DNA from: an uncultured Rhizobiaceae group bacterium
GTDB taxonomy: Bacteria; Pseudomonadota; Alphaproteobacteria; Rhizobiales; Rhizobiaceae
Assembly (NCBI GenBank): GCA_937944165.1
Contig: CALDZF010000167.1
Coordinates: forward strand, 1-37,347
Direction: 5' to 3'
DNA length: 37,347 bases
Shown: one piece after another, positions 1-7,816 of the stretch
Layout: each line of letters begins with the position of its first letter
How positions within the stretch are numbered: the first letter of the stretch is position 1
The notes under the pieces: model-generated
The model's input: the letters and a program-made list of their open reading frames with translations, nothing else
Database searches by the model: none
Told to the model about the DNA's origin: nothing
Made by a program: the position numbers and the translations under genes

Positions 1-3000
1 GCCAGCTAACCGCCCTGCAGTTGCGCCATTTCTGACAGAAGTTTCAAATTCCGCATAAAGCTGTACGCGCATTTTTGTTAGCATTTCGCGATATTCATCC
101 AATGGGTGGGCACTAAGATAAAAACCAACTGCACCAAATTCGCGGTTGAGTTTTTCGCTGGCACTCCAAGCTTCGCAGAAAGGCATTTCGATTTTTGTTG
201 CTTCGCCACCTGAAGCCTCACCAAACATATCGTTTTGACCAGTTTCGCGATCACTTGCAGTTCTGTTTGCGTGTGCTACCAATCGCTCCAAACCAGCCAA
301 CATGCGCTCACGGGAATAATCAAAACAATCAAAAGCACCAGCACAAATCAGATTTTCAAGTGTGCGTTTATTGACCTGACGAATATTAATGCGCGAAAAG
401 AAATCTTCTATGGATTTATAGTCACCATTCTCGCAACGCTCGGAAACGATTTGTTCAACCGCCCCCTCACCAACACCTTTGATAGCTGCAAGAGCATAAA
501 GAATTTTACCATCCTTTACCTCAAAACCCACACCAGAAGTTTGAACAGAAGGTGGAACAACAGTAATTTCTTTCGCCTCCGCATCTTGATAAAAGATGCT
601 CAACTTATCCGTATTCCCCAAATCAAGCTGCATGGAACCTGCCAGAAATTCGACTGGGTAATTACACCGTAAATAAGCTGTTTGATAGGATACAAGCGCA
701 TAGGCTGCCGCGTGCGATTTGTTAAAGCCGTAATTGGCAAATTTCGCCAAAAGATCGAAGATTACGTTTGCTTCGCCTTTTTGAATGCCACGTTCAACTG
801 CACCATCAACAAAACGTACCCTTTGAGCTTCCATTTCTGAGGCAATTTTCTTACCCATAGCGCGGCGCAAGAGATCGGCTTCACCAAGCGAATATCCAGA
901 CAGGATTTGCGCGATTTGCATCACCTGCTCCTGATAAATGATAACGCCGTAGGTTTCCTTTAAAACACCTTCAATTTTTTCATGATAATAATCAGGCACT
1001 TCCTCGCCATGCTTACGGGCATTGTACGTTGGAATATTGTCCATTGGACCAGGGCGATAGAGCGCCACAAGCGCGATAATATCTTCAAAGCGGTCAGGTT
1101 TCATACCGATGAGGGCTTTACGCATGCCCTGACTTTCCAATTGGAAAACGCCAACGGTTTCACCGCGCGTCAACATTTCATAGGATTTTGCGTCATCAAT
1201 CGGGATATGAGCTAAATCAACGGTTATGCCGCTTTGAGCGATAAACTCGACTGCTTTTTCGAGTACCGTAAGGGTTTTCAAACCAAGGAAGTCAAACTTG
1301 ACCAGCCCCGCCTGCTCCACCCATTTCATGTTGTATTGAGTAACCGGCATCTCGGAACGCGGATCACGATAGAGTGGCACCAATTCATCGAGTTTACGGT
1401 CGCCAATTACGATGCCCGCAGCGTGGGTAGACGCGTGGCGATAAAGGCCTTCGAGACGTTTTGAAATATCAAAAAGCTTTGCGACGATTTCTTCTTCTTT
1501 TGCCGCTTCCTGCAAACGCGGCTCTCCGTCAATTGCTTCAGCAAGAGTCGTTGGATTTGCTGGGTTGTTCGGTACCATTTTGGTTAAACGGTCAACTTGA
1601 CCGTATGGCATTTGCAAAACGCGGCCGACATCACGCAAAACTGCTCGTGCTTGCAGCGTTCCGAAGGTAATGATTTGGGCTACCTGATCAGAACCGTATT
1701 TTGCTTGAACGTATTTGATAACCTCTTCGCGGCGCTCCTGACAAAAATCGATATCAAAGTCAGGCATGGAAACGCGTTCAGGGTTCAAGAAGCGCTCGAA
1801 AAGGAGCGAAAACTGCATTGGGTCAATGTCAGTTATCGTCAACGACCAGGCAACCAAAGACCCCGCACCTGAACCACGACCTGGCCCTACCGGAATGCCC
1901 TGCTCTTTTGCCCATTTGATAAAGTCGGCAACAATCAAAAAATAGCCAGGAAACCCCATTTGCTGAATTACGTCTAATTCAAATGCCAGACGGTCTTCAT
2001 AGTCTTTTCTTGTATAGCCTTCTGCAATTGGATATTTTTCCAATCTATCAACCAAACCAGCCTCGGACTGGCGGTGTAATTCATCATATTCGGCCTTGAG
2101 AGCTACCTCAGGTGCCGCATCTCCTTCAGTTTCAGTAAAACGAGGCAAAATGGGGTTTGTAGTTGTCTCTTTAAAGGCAATTCTTTTGGATATTAGAATT
2201 GTATTATCAATCGCTTCTGGAATTTCTTTAAATAATTGCTTCATCTCTGATTGAGACTTAAAATAATGATCGTGCGTTAACTTTCGACGCTCATCCATAT
2301 TGACCACAGCCCCTTCTGCGATACAGATGAGTGCATCGTGCGCTTCAAAGTCTTCACGCTTTGCAAAAAATGGCTGATTAGTAGCGACAAGGGCTATATT
2401 ATGTTGATAAGCGAGTTCAACCAAAGCCTGCTCGTTTTTACGGTCATAATTGGCATGGCGTTGTAATTCTATATATAGCCTGTCGCCATAGATTTCGTTT
2501 AGTTTTAATAATCGTTCCTCAGCATCCTGTTTTCGACCATCTTGTATCAACTTGTTGAGCGGGCCTTCAGAGGCACCCGTCAGGCAAATAATGCCTTCAT
2601 TATGTTTATTAAGCGCGTTGTAAGTAACATTAGGAAGATTACCCTCACCACAATCGATGTGAGCACTACTGACCAGTTTTTTAAGGTTGTCAAACCCCTT
2701 CTCATTCATGGCGAGGAATACAAGATAGGGAAATTCTATATGCCCTGAACGCGGTACATAATCCTTGTCATCTTGAAAATTAATCGCGAGTTTGCACCCC
2801 ATGATGGGTTGCAGTCCGTCTTTGGAAGCTTTTTCTGAAAACTCCAATGCACCAAACATGTTATTACGATCTGTAATCGCAAGTGCGGGCTGGTTATCAG
2901 CAATGGCAAGTTCCATTACTTTTTTGAGTTGCAATGCACCTTCAAGCAATGAGAAGGCAGAATGCACGTGAAGGTGAACAAACTCGGCAGTTTGATTATC

Positions 3001-3066
3001 GCCTTGTGTTGCATCTGTACCGCCTGCTAGCGCTACATTCATTTTTTGTACTGCTCTTGAAGCCAT
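1..3066 (-). CDS. dnaE: DNA polymerase III alpha subunit, replicative type (partial, C-terminus off the left edge)
   Basis: Catalytic subunit of the replicative DNA polymerase. The frame is open from the ATG at 3066 to base 1 (1022 codons), so the ORF track omits it for lack of a stop. The N-terminus begins a PHP domain (HLHVHSAFSLLEGA near residue 35). The polymerase core contains the catalytic MPDFDIDF motif near residue 435, and YRHASTHAAG follows in the same frame. The last codons in the window (NGATAGRLAG) match the start of the OB-fold region, so about 130 residues of a usual 1150 are missing. I checked the frame at three distant points and saw no break. A TAG three codons before the ATG makes 3066 the earliest start; the Shine-Dalgarno is poor. 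It is dnaE1-like because of its housekeeping neighbours; no imuA/imuB is present. It lies about 110 bp downstream of the SOS-linked small ORF. Confidence 0.96.
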   Translation of the reverse strand, partial: MASRAVQKMNVALAGGTDATQGDNQTAEFVHLHVHSAFSLLEGALQLKKVMELAIADNQPALAITDRNNMFGALEFSEKASKDGLQPIMGCKLAINFQDDKDYVPRSGHIEFPYLVFLAMNEKGFDNLKKLVSSAHIDCGEGNLPNVTYNALNKHNEGIICLTGASEGPLNKLIQDGRKQDAEERLLKLNEIYGDRLYIELQRHANYDRKNEQALVELAYQHNIALVATNQPFFAKREDFEAHDALICIAEGAVVNMDERRKLTHDHYFKSQSEMKQLFKEIPEAIDNTILISKRIAFKETTTNPILPRFTETEGDAAPEVALKAEYDELHRQSEAGLVDRLEKYPIAEGYTRKDYEDRLAFELDVIQQMGFPGYFLIVADFIKWAKEQGIPVGPGRGSGAGSLVAWSLTITDIDPMQFSLLFERFLNPERVSMPDFDIDFCQERREEVIKYVQAKYGSDQVAQIITFGTLQARAVLRDVGRVLQMPYGQVDRLTKMVPNNPANPTTLAEAIDGEPRLQEAAKEEEIVAKLFDISKRLEGLYRHASTHAAGIVIGDRKLDELVPLYRDPRSEMPVTQYNMKWVEQAGLVKFDFLGLKTLTVLEKAVEFIAQSGITVDLAHIPIDDAKSYEMLTRGETVGVFQLESQGMRKALIGMKPDRFEDIIALVALYRPGPMDNIPTYNARKHGEEVPDYYHEKIEGVLKETYGVIIYQEQVMQIAQILSGYSLGEADLLRRAMGKKIASEMEAQRVRFVDGAVERGIQKGEANVIFDLLAKFANYGFNKSHAAAYALVSYQTAYLRCNYPVEFLAGSMQLDLGNTDKLSIFYQDAEAKEITVVPPSVQTSGVGFEVKDGKILYALAAIKGVGEGAVEQIVSERCENGDYKSIEDFFSRINIRQVNKRTLENLICAGAFDCFDYSRERMLAGLERLVAHANRTASDRETGQNDMFGEASGGEATKIEMPFCEAWSASEKLNREFGAVGFYLSAHPLDEYREMLTKMRVQLYAEFETSVRNGATAGRLAG

Positions 3067-3176
3067 TGATATCTAACCCATTTAGACACAGCATGAATAC
3101 TGGAACTTCAATGTCTAAAATTAAGGCGTAATTTTCAAGGTAAAAGGCAGTTCACCCCCTGTTTATTAAAACAGCA

Positions 3177-3275
3177 CTAGGCAACAAACTTAAGAATTTC
3201 ACCCCATGTAAACATAGTAGTTAAAAATAGAGAAATGGTAGCTAATGAAGCAATGTCTTTAATGGATACATACAT
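3177..3275 (-). CDS. Small membrane ORF (32 aa) behind tandem SOS boxes; SidA-like candidate
   Basis: This ORF is too short for the track. It reads MYVSIKDIASLATISLFLTT.. and ends ..WGEILKFVA. AGGAG lies 7 nt before the ATG, a strong ribosome binding site. Residues about 8-24 form one hydrophobic helix with a short charged tail, as expected for a single-pass inner-membrane microprotein. Directly upstream are three GTTC repeats spaced as LexA boxes and a TTGACA -35 hexamer. Caulobacter SidA is a 29-residue, LexA-controlled inner-membrane cell-division inhibitor. The resemblance here is in size, topology and control; I cannot show homology. It sits between lolD and dnaE. It could instead be a chance ORF in a dnaE leader, but the RBS, promoter and boxes together make a gene likely. 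Confidence 0.66.
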   Translation of the reverse strand: MYVSIKDIASLATISLFLTTMFTWGEILKFVA

Positions 3276-3319
3276 GGAACAACTCCTAAAACAATTATGT
3301 TCTCACTACAAAGCGTAAT

Positions 3320-3345
3320 GTTCTTATAATGTTCCATTTTTGTTC
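3320..3345 (-). promoter_or_regulatory. Overlapping LexA (SOS) boxes, three GTTC repeats
   Basis: The plus strand reads GTTC at 3320, 3331 and 3342, each pair separated by exactly 7 nt, giving two overlapping copies of GTTC-N7-GTTC. That direct repeat is the established LexA operator of Alphaproteobacteria. On the minus strand a TTGACA hexamer lies at 3356-3351, immediately upstream of the repeats, so bound repressor would cover the space between the -35 and -10 elements. The -10 is less clear (CATTAT or TATAAG). The target is the 32-aa ORF at 3275, and possibly dnaE by read-through. LolD ends upstream of the site and is not a target. Confidence 0.75.
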
Positions 3346-3388
3346 TTTTTTGTCAATAGAAATAGAACAAATTTATCAATATTATTTA

Positions 3389-4087
3389 TTATTTAGTAAT
3401 ATCAACAACTTGCCCAGAATCCAAAGTAACAGTTCTATCCATTTGAGCAGCTAATTCATGGTTATGAGTAGCAATTAATGCTGACAAACCTGTTTGACGC
3501 ACCAAAACATTCAATGTATCAAATACATGAGCCGACGTTTCAGGATCAAGATTGCCTGTAGGTTCATCAGCCAATAATAAAGATGGTGCATTGGCAACAG
3601 CCCTTGCAATCGCCACGCGTTGTTGTTCACCACCAGAAAGTTCTGAAGGACGATGTTTTGCACGCGGAGCAATTTTCATATATTCGAGAAGTTCGCTGGC
3701 ACGTTTGCGCGACGTTTCTTTATCACGGCCTCTTACCATCTGCGGTATCATGAGATTTTCTTCTGCGGTAAATTCTGGTAGGAGGTGATGAAACTGATAA
3801 ACAAACCCTATTGTAGTACGTCTCAAAGCTGTGCGAGACTTATCATCCATTTTAGCCGTTGAATGCCCATTGATTAATACATCTCCCTTATCGGGACGTT
3901 CTAGCAGCCCGGCCGAGTGAAGAAGTGTAGACTTGCCTGTGCCAGAAGGCGCAACGAGCGCTACCATTTCACCCTTTTGGATTTGAAAGTTAGCATCCTG
4001 TAGCACGGTAAGCGTATGCTCACCCTCACCATATGTGCGTTCTAATGCTGAGATATTAAGAACAATATCTCCCCCATGATTATTCAT
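3389..4087 (-). CDS. lolD: Lipoprotein-releasing system ATP-binding protein LolD
   Basis: ATPase of the LolCDE machine that extracts lipoproteins from the inner membrane and passes them to LolA. All ABC motifs are visible: Walker [10 protein letters not shown] at 46-54, Q-loop Gln near 98, signature LSGGEQQ at 150-156, Walker B LLLADE at 170-175 with the D-loop following, and an H-loop His near 208. The length of 232 aa is normal. The start overlaps the end of the lolC-like gene by 8 bp, implying translational coupling. It is the last gene of the long minus-strand cluster before the SOS-linked small ORF. I see no convincing terminator after it. Confidence 0.95.
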   Translation of the reverse strand: MNNHGGDIVLNISALERTYGEGEHTLTVLQDANFQIQKGEMVALVAPSGTGKSTLLHSAGLLERPDKGDVLINGHSTAKMDDKSRTALRRTTIGFVYQFHHLLPEFTAEENLMIPQMVRGRDKETSRKRASELLEYMKIAPRAKHRPSELSGGEQQRVAIARAVANAPSLLLADEPTGNLDPETSAHVFDTLNVLVRQTGLSALIATHNHELAAQMDRTVTLDSGQVVDITK

Positions 4088-5420
4088 ATCGAAGTGCCTC
4101 TACAGGGTCTAGTTTTGCCGCACGCCAAGCAGGAAATAACGTCGCAAGGAAAGACAAGGCAAGCGCCATTACCAATATCCATAGCGTTTCATTCATATCC
4201 ATTCGGGCAGGAATATTACTTAAAAAGCGTGTAGTTGGATCCCATGGATTATTACCAGTAACCCAAGTTACAAAGTCCTGAATTTGTTTAATGTAAGCAC
4301 AAACCAATACGCCTAGTAAAAAGCCAACAAGAGTTCCGACAACACCAATGGCAGAACCAGTAATCATAAAGACACGCATTACTGCGCCACGTGTTGTGCC
4401 CATGGTGCGTAATATTGCAATATCGTGGGATTTATCTTTAACCAGCATGATTAGCCCTGAAATAATATTCAGAGCAGCCACCAATATGATTAGCGTTAAA
4501 ATCATAAACATTACATTGCGCTCAACATCCAATGCAGAAGTTAAAGACGAATTACGTTGACGCCAATCAGATAAAAACAACTGCCTTTCAGAAGCTTCAA
4601 TTATAGCATCACGATAATCATCTACTTTGTCAGGATCATCGACATATATATCTATGACATCAACCTCTCCTTCCTTATTGAAATAAAGTTGTGATTCTTC
4701 CAAAGGCATGAAAACAAACGAACTATCATATTCAGACATGCCAATATCAAATATGGCATTGACGGGGTATGACTTAATTCTAGGCGTGACACCAAAAGCA
4801 GTTACATCACCTTTGGGCGAAATTAGCGTAATATCATCGCCTAATTGAAGACCAAGATTAGCTGCTAATCTGTGACCAATCGCGACACCTTCCTTTGTAT
4901 CAAACCCATCAAGTGTTCCTCGTCCCTGACCTTCAGGATTGATGCTGCCATCTTTTACATTCGTGACGCCATCAGCAATGGTTGATACACGTTTCATGTC
5001 GGCTTCTCGCATACCGCGTACTAGCGCACCACTGCTGCTATTTTCTATGACCCCATCGACAAGTACCTGACCTTCGACCAGCGGAATTGCAAATTTTACG
5101 CCTGTAGCTTTTTCCAAGCGTTTTGAAAGTTCGTCATAATCATTCAAAGGCGCTCCAATTGGATTAACAATCAAGTGCCCATTAAGCCCCAAAATTCGAT
5201 CCAGTAGCTCGGTGCGAAAGCCATTCATGACAGCCATAACGATAATCAATGTAGCAACACCAAGCATAATGCCAAGAAACGAGAAACCAGCAATGACAGA
5301 GATAAATGCTTCCTTGCGACGAGAGCGCAAATAACGGCTTGCTAACATCCATTCAAAGGCTGAAAATACTGAAGTTCCTGATTTTTCATTCATTACAGGT
5401 GCGTTAGTAATATCTGTCAT
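4080..5420 (-). CDS. lolC: Lipoprotein-releasing system permease, LolC/LolE family
   Basis: Inner-membrane permease of the lipoprotein-release ABC transporter, acting with the adjacent LolD. The N-terminus ([19 protein letters not shown]) and first membrane helix (about residues 38-66) are typical. A large periplasmic domain follows (about 67-310), and three membrane helices lie in the C-terminal third, ending [10 protein letters not shown], the usual FtsX/LolC family tail. The length of 446 aa is slightly above normal. Only one permease gene is present, so the complex is probably built from two copies of it (the single-permease LolF arrangement known in many Alphaproteobacteria), unless a second gene lies elsewhere. 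It begins 9 bp after proS. Confidence 0.93.
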   Translation of the reverse strand: MTDITNAPVMNEKSGTSVFSAFEWMLASRYLRSRRKEAFISVIAGFSFLGIMLGVATLIIVMAVMNGFRTELLDRILGLNGHLIVNPIGAPLNDYDELSKRLEKATGVKFAIPLVEGQVLVDGVIENSSSGALVRGMREADMKRVSTIADGVTNVKDGSINPEGQGRGTLDGFDTKEGVAIGHRLAANLGLQLGDDITLISPKGDVTAFGVTPRIKSYPVNAIFDIGMSEYDSSFVFMPLEESQLYFNKEGEVDVIDIYVDDPDKVDDYRDAIIEASERQLFLSDWRQRNSSLTSALDVERNVMFMILTLIILVAALNIISGLIMLVKDKSHDIAILRTMGTTRGAVMRVFMITGSAIGVVGTLVGFLLGVLVCAYIKQIQDFVTWVTGNNPWDPTTRFLSNIPARMDMNETLWILVMALALSFLATLFPAWRAAKLDPVEALRYE

Positions 5421-5429
5421 GGATATGCC

Positions 5430-6752
5430 TTAGCTTATGAATTTATTGATTACTTCATCTGGAGACATTGATGTTTTTTCTGCCTCGCCTCTGCGTTTTA
5501 CTTCAACTTCATTTTTCTCGATACCGCGTGGACCAATTACAATTTGGTTAGGAATACCAATTAAGTCCATTGTCGCAAATTTTGCACCTGCGCGATTGTC
5601 TGTATCATCATATAAAACGTCTAATCCTGATGCAGTTAGTTGTTCATAAACCCCGGTACTGGCTTCATCACAAGCTTTATCACCCGCCTTCATATTGATA
5701 ATACCAACCTGGAATGGTGCAATGGATTCAGGCCATATGATACCATCATCATCATGTGATGCTTCAATGATTGCAGCAACTAATCTGCTTGGGCCAATGC
5801 CGTATGATCCCATATGCACATCATGATCTACGCCATCTGTGCCTTTGACTTTTGCGCCCATAACTTCTGAATATTTTGTTCCAAAATTAAAGATATGCCC
5901 TACTTCAATACCACGAGCATTCATGCGGTCAGTTTCAGCAACTTCACCCCATAAGGTTTCATCGTGTAGTTCGTCAGTTCTGGCGTAATTTGTCGTCCAG
6001 TCTTTTACGATACCTGCCATGATTTCATCGTTGTCATAATCAACATTTGCATCTGGTGTTTTTAATTTCATAACATCTGAATGACAAAAAACTTCGCTCT
6101 CGCCAGTCTCTGCAAGTATCAAAAATTCATGACTTAAGTCGCCACCAATTGGTCCTGTATCAGCACGCATTGGAATTGCCTTGACACCAAGACGTTCAAA
6201 CGTACGAAGATAAGATACGAACATCCTATAATAAGCAGCGCGAGAAGCATCAGCATCTAGGTCAAACGAATAGCCGTCTTTCATCAAGAATTCACGTCCG
6301 CGCATTACGCCAAAGCGTGGGCGCACTTCGTCGCGAAATTTCCATTGAATATGATACAGATTAAGCGGTAAATCTTTATAACTTTTCACGTAAGAGCGAA
6401 AAACATCCGTAACCATCTCTTCGTTTGTAGGACCGAAAAGCATATCGCGACCATGGCGGTCTTCGATGCGCAACATTTCTTTGCCATAGTCGTCATAACG
6501 ACCACTCTCACGCCATAAATCAGCGGATTGTATGGTTGGCATTAAAATTTCAATTGCACCTGCACGGTTTTGTTCTTCTCTAACAATATTAGAAATTTTG
6601 TTTAAAACCTTAAGCCCTAAAGGCAACCATGAATAAATGCCCGCAGATTGTTGGCGTATCATGCCAGCACGTAGCATTAAACGGTGGGAAACAATCTCAG
6701 CTTCTTTTGGATTTTCTTTAAGAACAGGAATAAAATATCGAGATAAACGCAT
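5430..6752 (-). CDS. proS: Prolyl-tRNA synthetase, short alphaproteobacterial form
   Basis: Charges tRNA-Pro with proline in the cytoplasm. Class II synthetase motifs are visible: [17 protein letters not shown] (motif 2) and [13 protein letters not shown] (motif 3), with an anticodon-binding domain at the C-terminus. At about 440 aa it lacks the large editing insertion of the 570-aa form, as is usual in Alphaproteobacteria. The track starts at a TTG (6764); I prefer the ATG at 6752 ([13 protein letters not shown]), which matches the family start. A 367-bp gap separates it from the DUF1467 gene upstream, so it may have its own promoter, although I could not identify a convincing one. Confidence 0.95.
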   Translation of the reverse strand: MRLSRYFIPVLKENPKEAEIVSHRLMLRAGMIRQQSAGIYSWLPLGLKVLNKISNIVREEQNRAGAIEILMPTIQSADLWRESGRYDDYGKEMLRIEDRHGRDMLFGPTNEEMVTDVFRSYVKSYKDLPLNLYHIQWKFRDEVRPRFGVMRGREFLMKDGYSFDLDADASRAAYYRMFVSYLRTFERLGVKAIPMRADTGPIGGDLSHEFLILAETGESEVFCHSDVMKLKTPDANVDYDNDEIMAGIVKDWTTNYARTDELHDETLWGEVAETDRMNARGIEVGHIFNFGTKYSEVMGAKVKGTDGVDHDVHMGSYGIGPSRLVAAIIEASHDDDGIIWPESIAPFQVGIINMKAGDKACDEASTGVYEQLTASGLDVLYDDTDNRAGAKFATMDLIGIPNQIVIGPRGIEKNEVEVKRRGEAEKTSMSPDEVINKFIS

Positions 6753-6926
6753 GAAGAAACCCAAGAATCAGTAGACTTATATTATCTTCGTTAAAGCCTT
6801 AATTGGTGGCCTATACAAGTCCTTATGATAACATTCGAATGTGGTTGGATATTCACAGGCAAGTAAGTAATTCATAAAAAGTGATTAAAGTATGGATTTT
6901 TTAAATGACATGGTCTCAAGTCTGTG

Positions 6927-6947
6927 CTTGTTATTTTCAATAACAAG
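6927..6947. repeat. Perfect 9-bp inverted repeat (hairpin)
   Basis: CTTGTTATT and AATAACAAG flank a TTC loop. On the plus strand the hairpin is followed by TTTTGG, a weak U-tract. It could stop a plus-strand transcript or be part of the proS leader on the minus strand. It precedes the possible small transcript at 6971-7087. Confidence 0.5.
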
Positions 6948-6970
6948 TTTTGGACAAACCGAACGTTTAT

Positions 6971-7093
6971 ATGTCTAGTCTTGGGAGGATGGATCCTGGC
7001 GCATTTACTGCAGCCGCTGCAACAACAGAAATGGATCAATATAGACTAAAACTAACAGGCAAGGCTTTCGCCTTGCCTTTTTATTTTGCTTAA
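6971..7093 (+). other. Possible plus-strand small RNA or 40-codon ORF in the proS/DUF1467 gap
   Basis: The 367-bp gap between proS and the DUF1467 gene holds an isolated plus-strand unit. It contains a locally G+C-richer stretch (6980-7020), a 40-codon ORF starting at the ATG at 6971, and a strong intrinsic terminator at 7057-7087. The ORF runs through the terminator stem, and a GGGAGG motif directly abuts an inner ATG at 6989 with no spacing, so neither start has a proper ribosome binding site. A small noncoding RNA ending at the terminator fits better than a protein. I do not recognise the family and found no clear promoter. The rest of the gap (6753-6926) shows no feature I can support. 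Confidence 0.33.
7057..7087 (+). terminator. Strong intrinsic terminator on the plus strand
   Basis: A perfect 9-bp stem AGGCAAGGC / GCCTTGCCT closes a TTTC loop and is followed by TTTTATTTT. The U-tract is on the plus strand, where no annotated gene lies upstream. Read on the minus strand, the same hairpin has a GAAA tetraloop but no proper U-tract, so it may also help end the upstream operon. Confidence 0.7.
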
Positions 7094-7120
7094 TAAATTT
7101 GGCTTTTAATTTTTAGGTAA

Positions 7121-7402
7121 TCAATGGCTAGGGCGCAAATGCTGCGGGAATATACTGGGTATATCTGAAAACTCCCAATCAAAGTAAGCTGTTACTCCCC
7201 AATAGATTGAAAATATCACAAAGGCTATTATCGAATTCCATAATAATTTTTGCGGCAATCTTGATATGGTTGGTGCGCCAGGATCAGTACCTTGAATGAC
7301 TTCACCATCTTCTGCCTGAGAACGATTTCCATAGGGTAAAACAATAAATAGCGTTACCCACCAGATGATAAAATAAATTGCAAAGCCTGTAAAAATTTGC
7401 AT
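7121..7402 (-). CDS. DUF1467 family small membrane protein
   Basis: Short inner-membrane protein of unknown function that travels with the methylmalonyl-CoA epimerase and proS genes in many Alphaproteobacteria. The preferred start is the ATG at 7402 (MQIFTGFAIYFIIWWVT), which overlaps the epimerase stop in a TAATG junction; the track start at 7435 adds 11 unlikely residues. The 93-aa product has two hydrophobic segments (about 3-25 and 53-75) joined by a polar loop containing GTDPGAP, a typical feature of the family. It is translationally coupled to mce. No function is established. Confidence 0.85.
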   Translation of the reverse strand: MQIFTGFAIYFIIWWVTLFIVLPYGNRSQAEDGEVIQGTDPGAPTISRLPQKLLWNSIIAFVIFSIYWGVTAYFDWEFSDIPSIFPQHLRPSH

Positions 7403-7806
7403 TAGACTTGCTCCAATTCCACCAAAGTTCCGCAAAAGTCTTTTGGATGCAAGAAAAGCACAGGCTTGCCATGGGCGCCAATTCTTGGCTCTCCATCCCC
7501 AAGAACACGTGCGCCCTCTGCCTTTAGTTTTTCACGCGCAGCAATAATATCATCTACTTCATAACAGATATGGTGAATGCCGCCAGAAGGACTGCGCTCC
7601 ATGAAAGGCTCTATTGGTGATCCTTCACCCAGCACTTCCAGGAGTTCAATTTTAGTATTTGGCAATTCGACAAACACAACTGTTACACCATGCTCGGGCA
7701 AAGCTTGTGGTTCGCTTACTTTTGCTCCCAAAGTTAAGGCATAAGTATTAATACCAGATTGCAAATCCGGGACAGCAATTGCTACATGATTTAATCTTCC
7801 AATCAT
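7402..7806 (-). CDS. mce: Methylmalonyl-CoA epimerase
   Basis: Interconverts (R)- and (S)-methylmalonyl-CoA, linking propionyl-CoA carboxylation to methylmalonyl-CoA mutase and succinyl-CoA. The protein is a 134-aa glyoxalase/VOC-fold single-domain enzyme of normal length. Likely metal ligands and catalytic residues are His7 (LNHVAIAV), the HHICYEV pair at 78-79, and Glu130 near the end (CGTLVELEQV). An AGGAG site lies a few bases before the ATG. The mutase and propionyl-CoA carboxylase are not in the window. The biotin ligase two genes upstream may be relevant, because the carboxylase needs biotin, but this gene order is conserved and may carry no such meaning. Confidence 0.92.
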   Translation of the reverse strand: MIGRLNHVAIAVPDLQSGINTYALTLGAKVSEPQALPEHGVTVVFVELPNTKIELLEVLGEGSPIEPFMERSPSGGIHHICYEVDDIIAAREKLKAEGARVLGDGEPRIGAHGKPVLFLHPKDFCGTLVELEQV

Positions 7807-7816
7807 CTATATACTC

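Noticed and set aside
235-3131. Seven plus-strand ORFs (145, 77, 76, 69, 91, 68 and 65 aa)
   Set aside because: All lie antisense to dnaE, whose minus frame is continuous and carries polymerase motifs; none has a recognisable domain.
3159-3174. CTGTTT / AAACAG hairpin as a terminator of the small ORF
   Set aside because: Only six A+T-rich pairs and no U-tract on the minus strand; too weak to call.
3067-4087. Control of lolD by the SOS boxes
   Set aside because: lolD is transcribed towards the boxes and ends at 3389, upstream of them on the minus strand, so they cannot be its operator.
6971-7093. 40-aa ORF as a firm protein gene
   Set aside because: It reads through an intrinsic terminator stem and lacks a properly spaced ribosome binding site; kept only as part of a possible small transcript.
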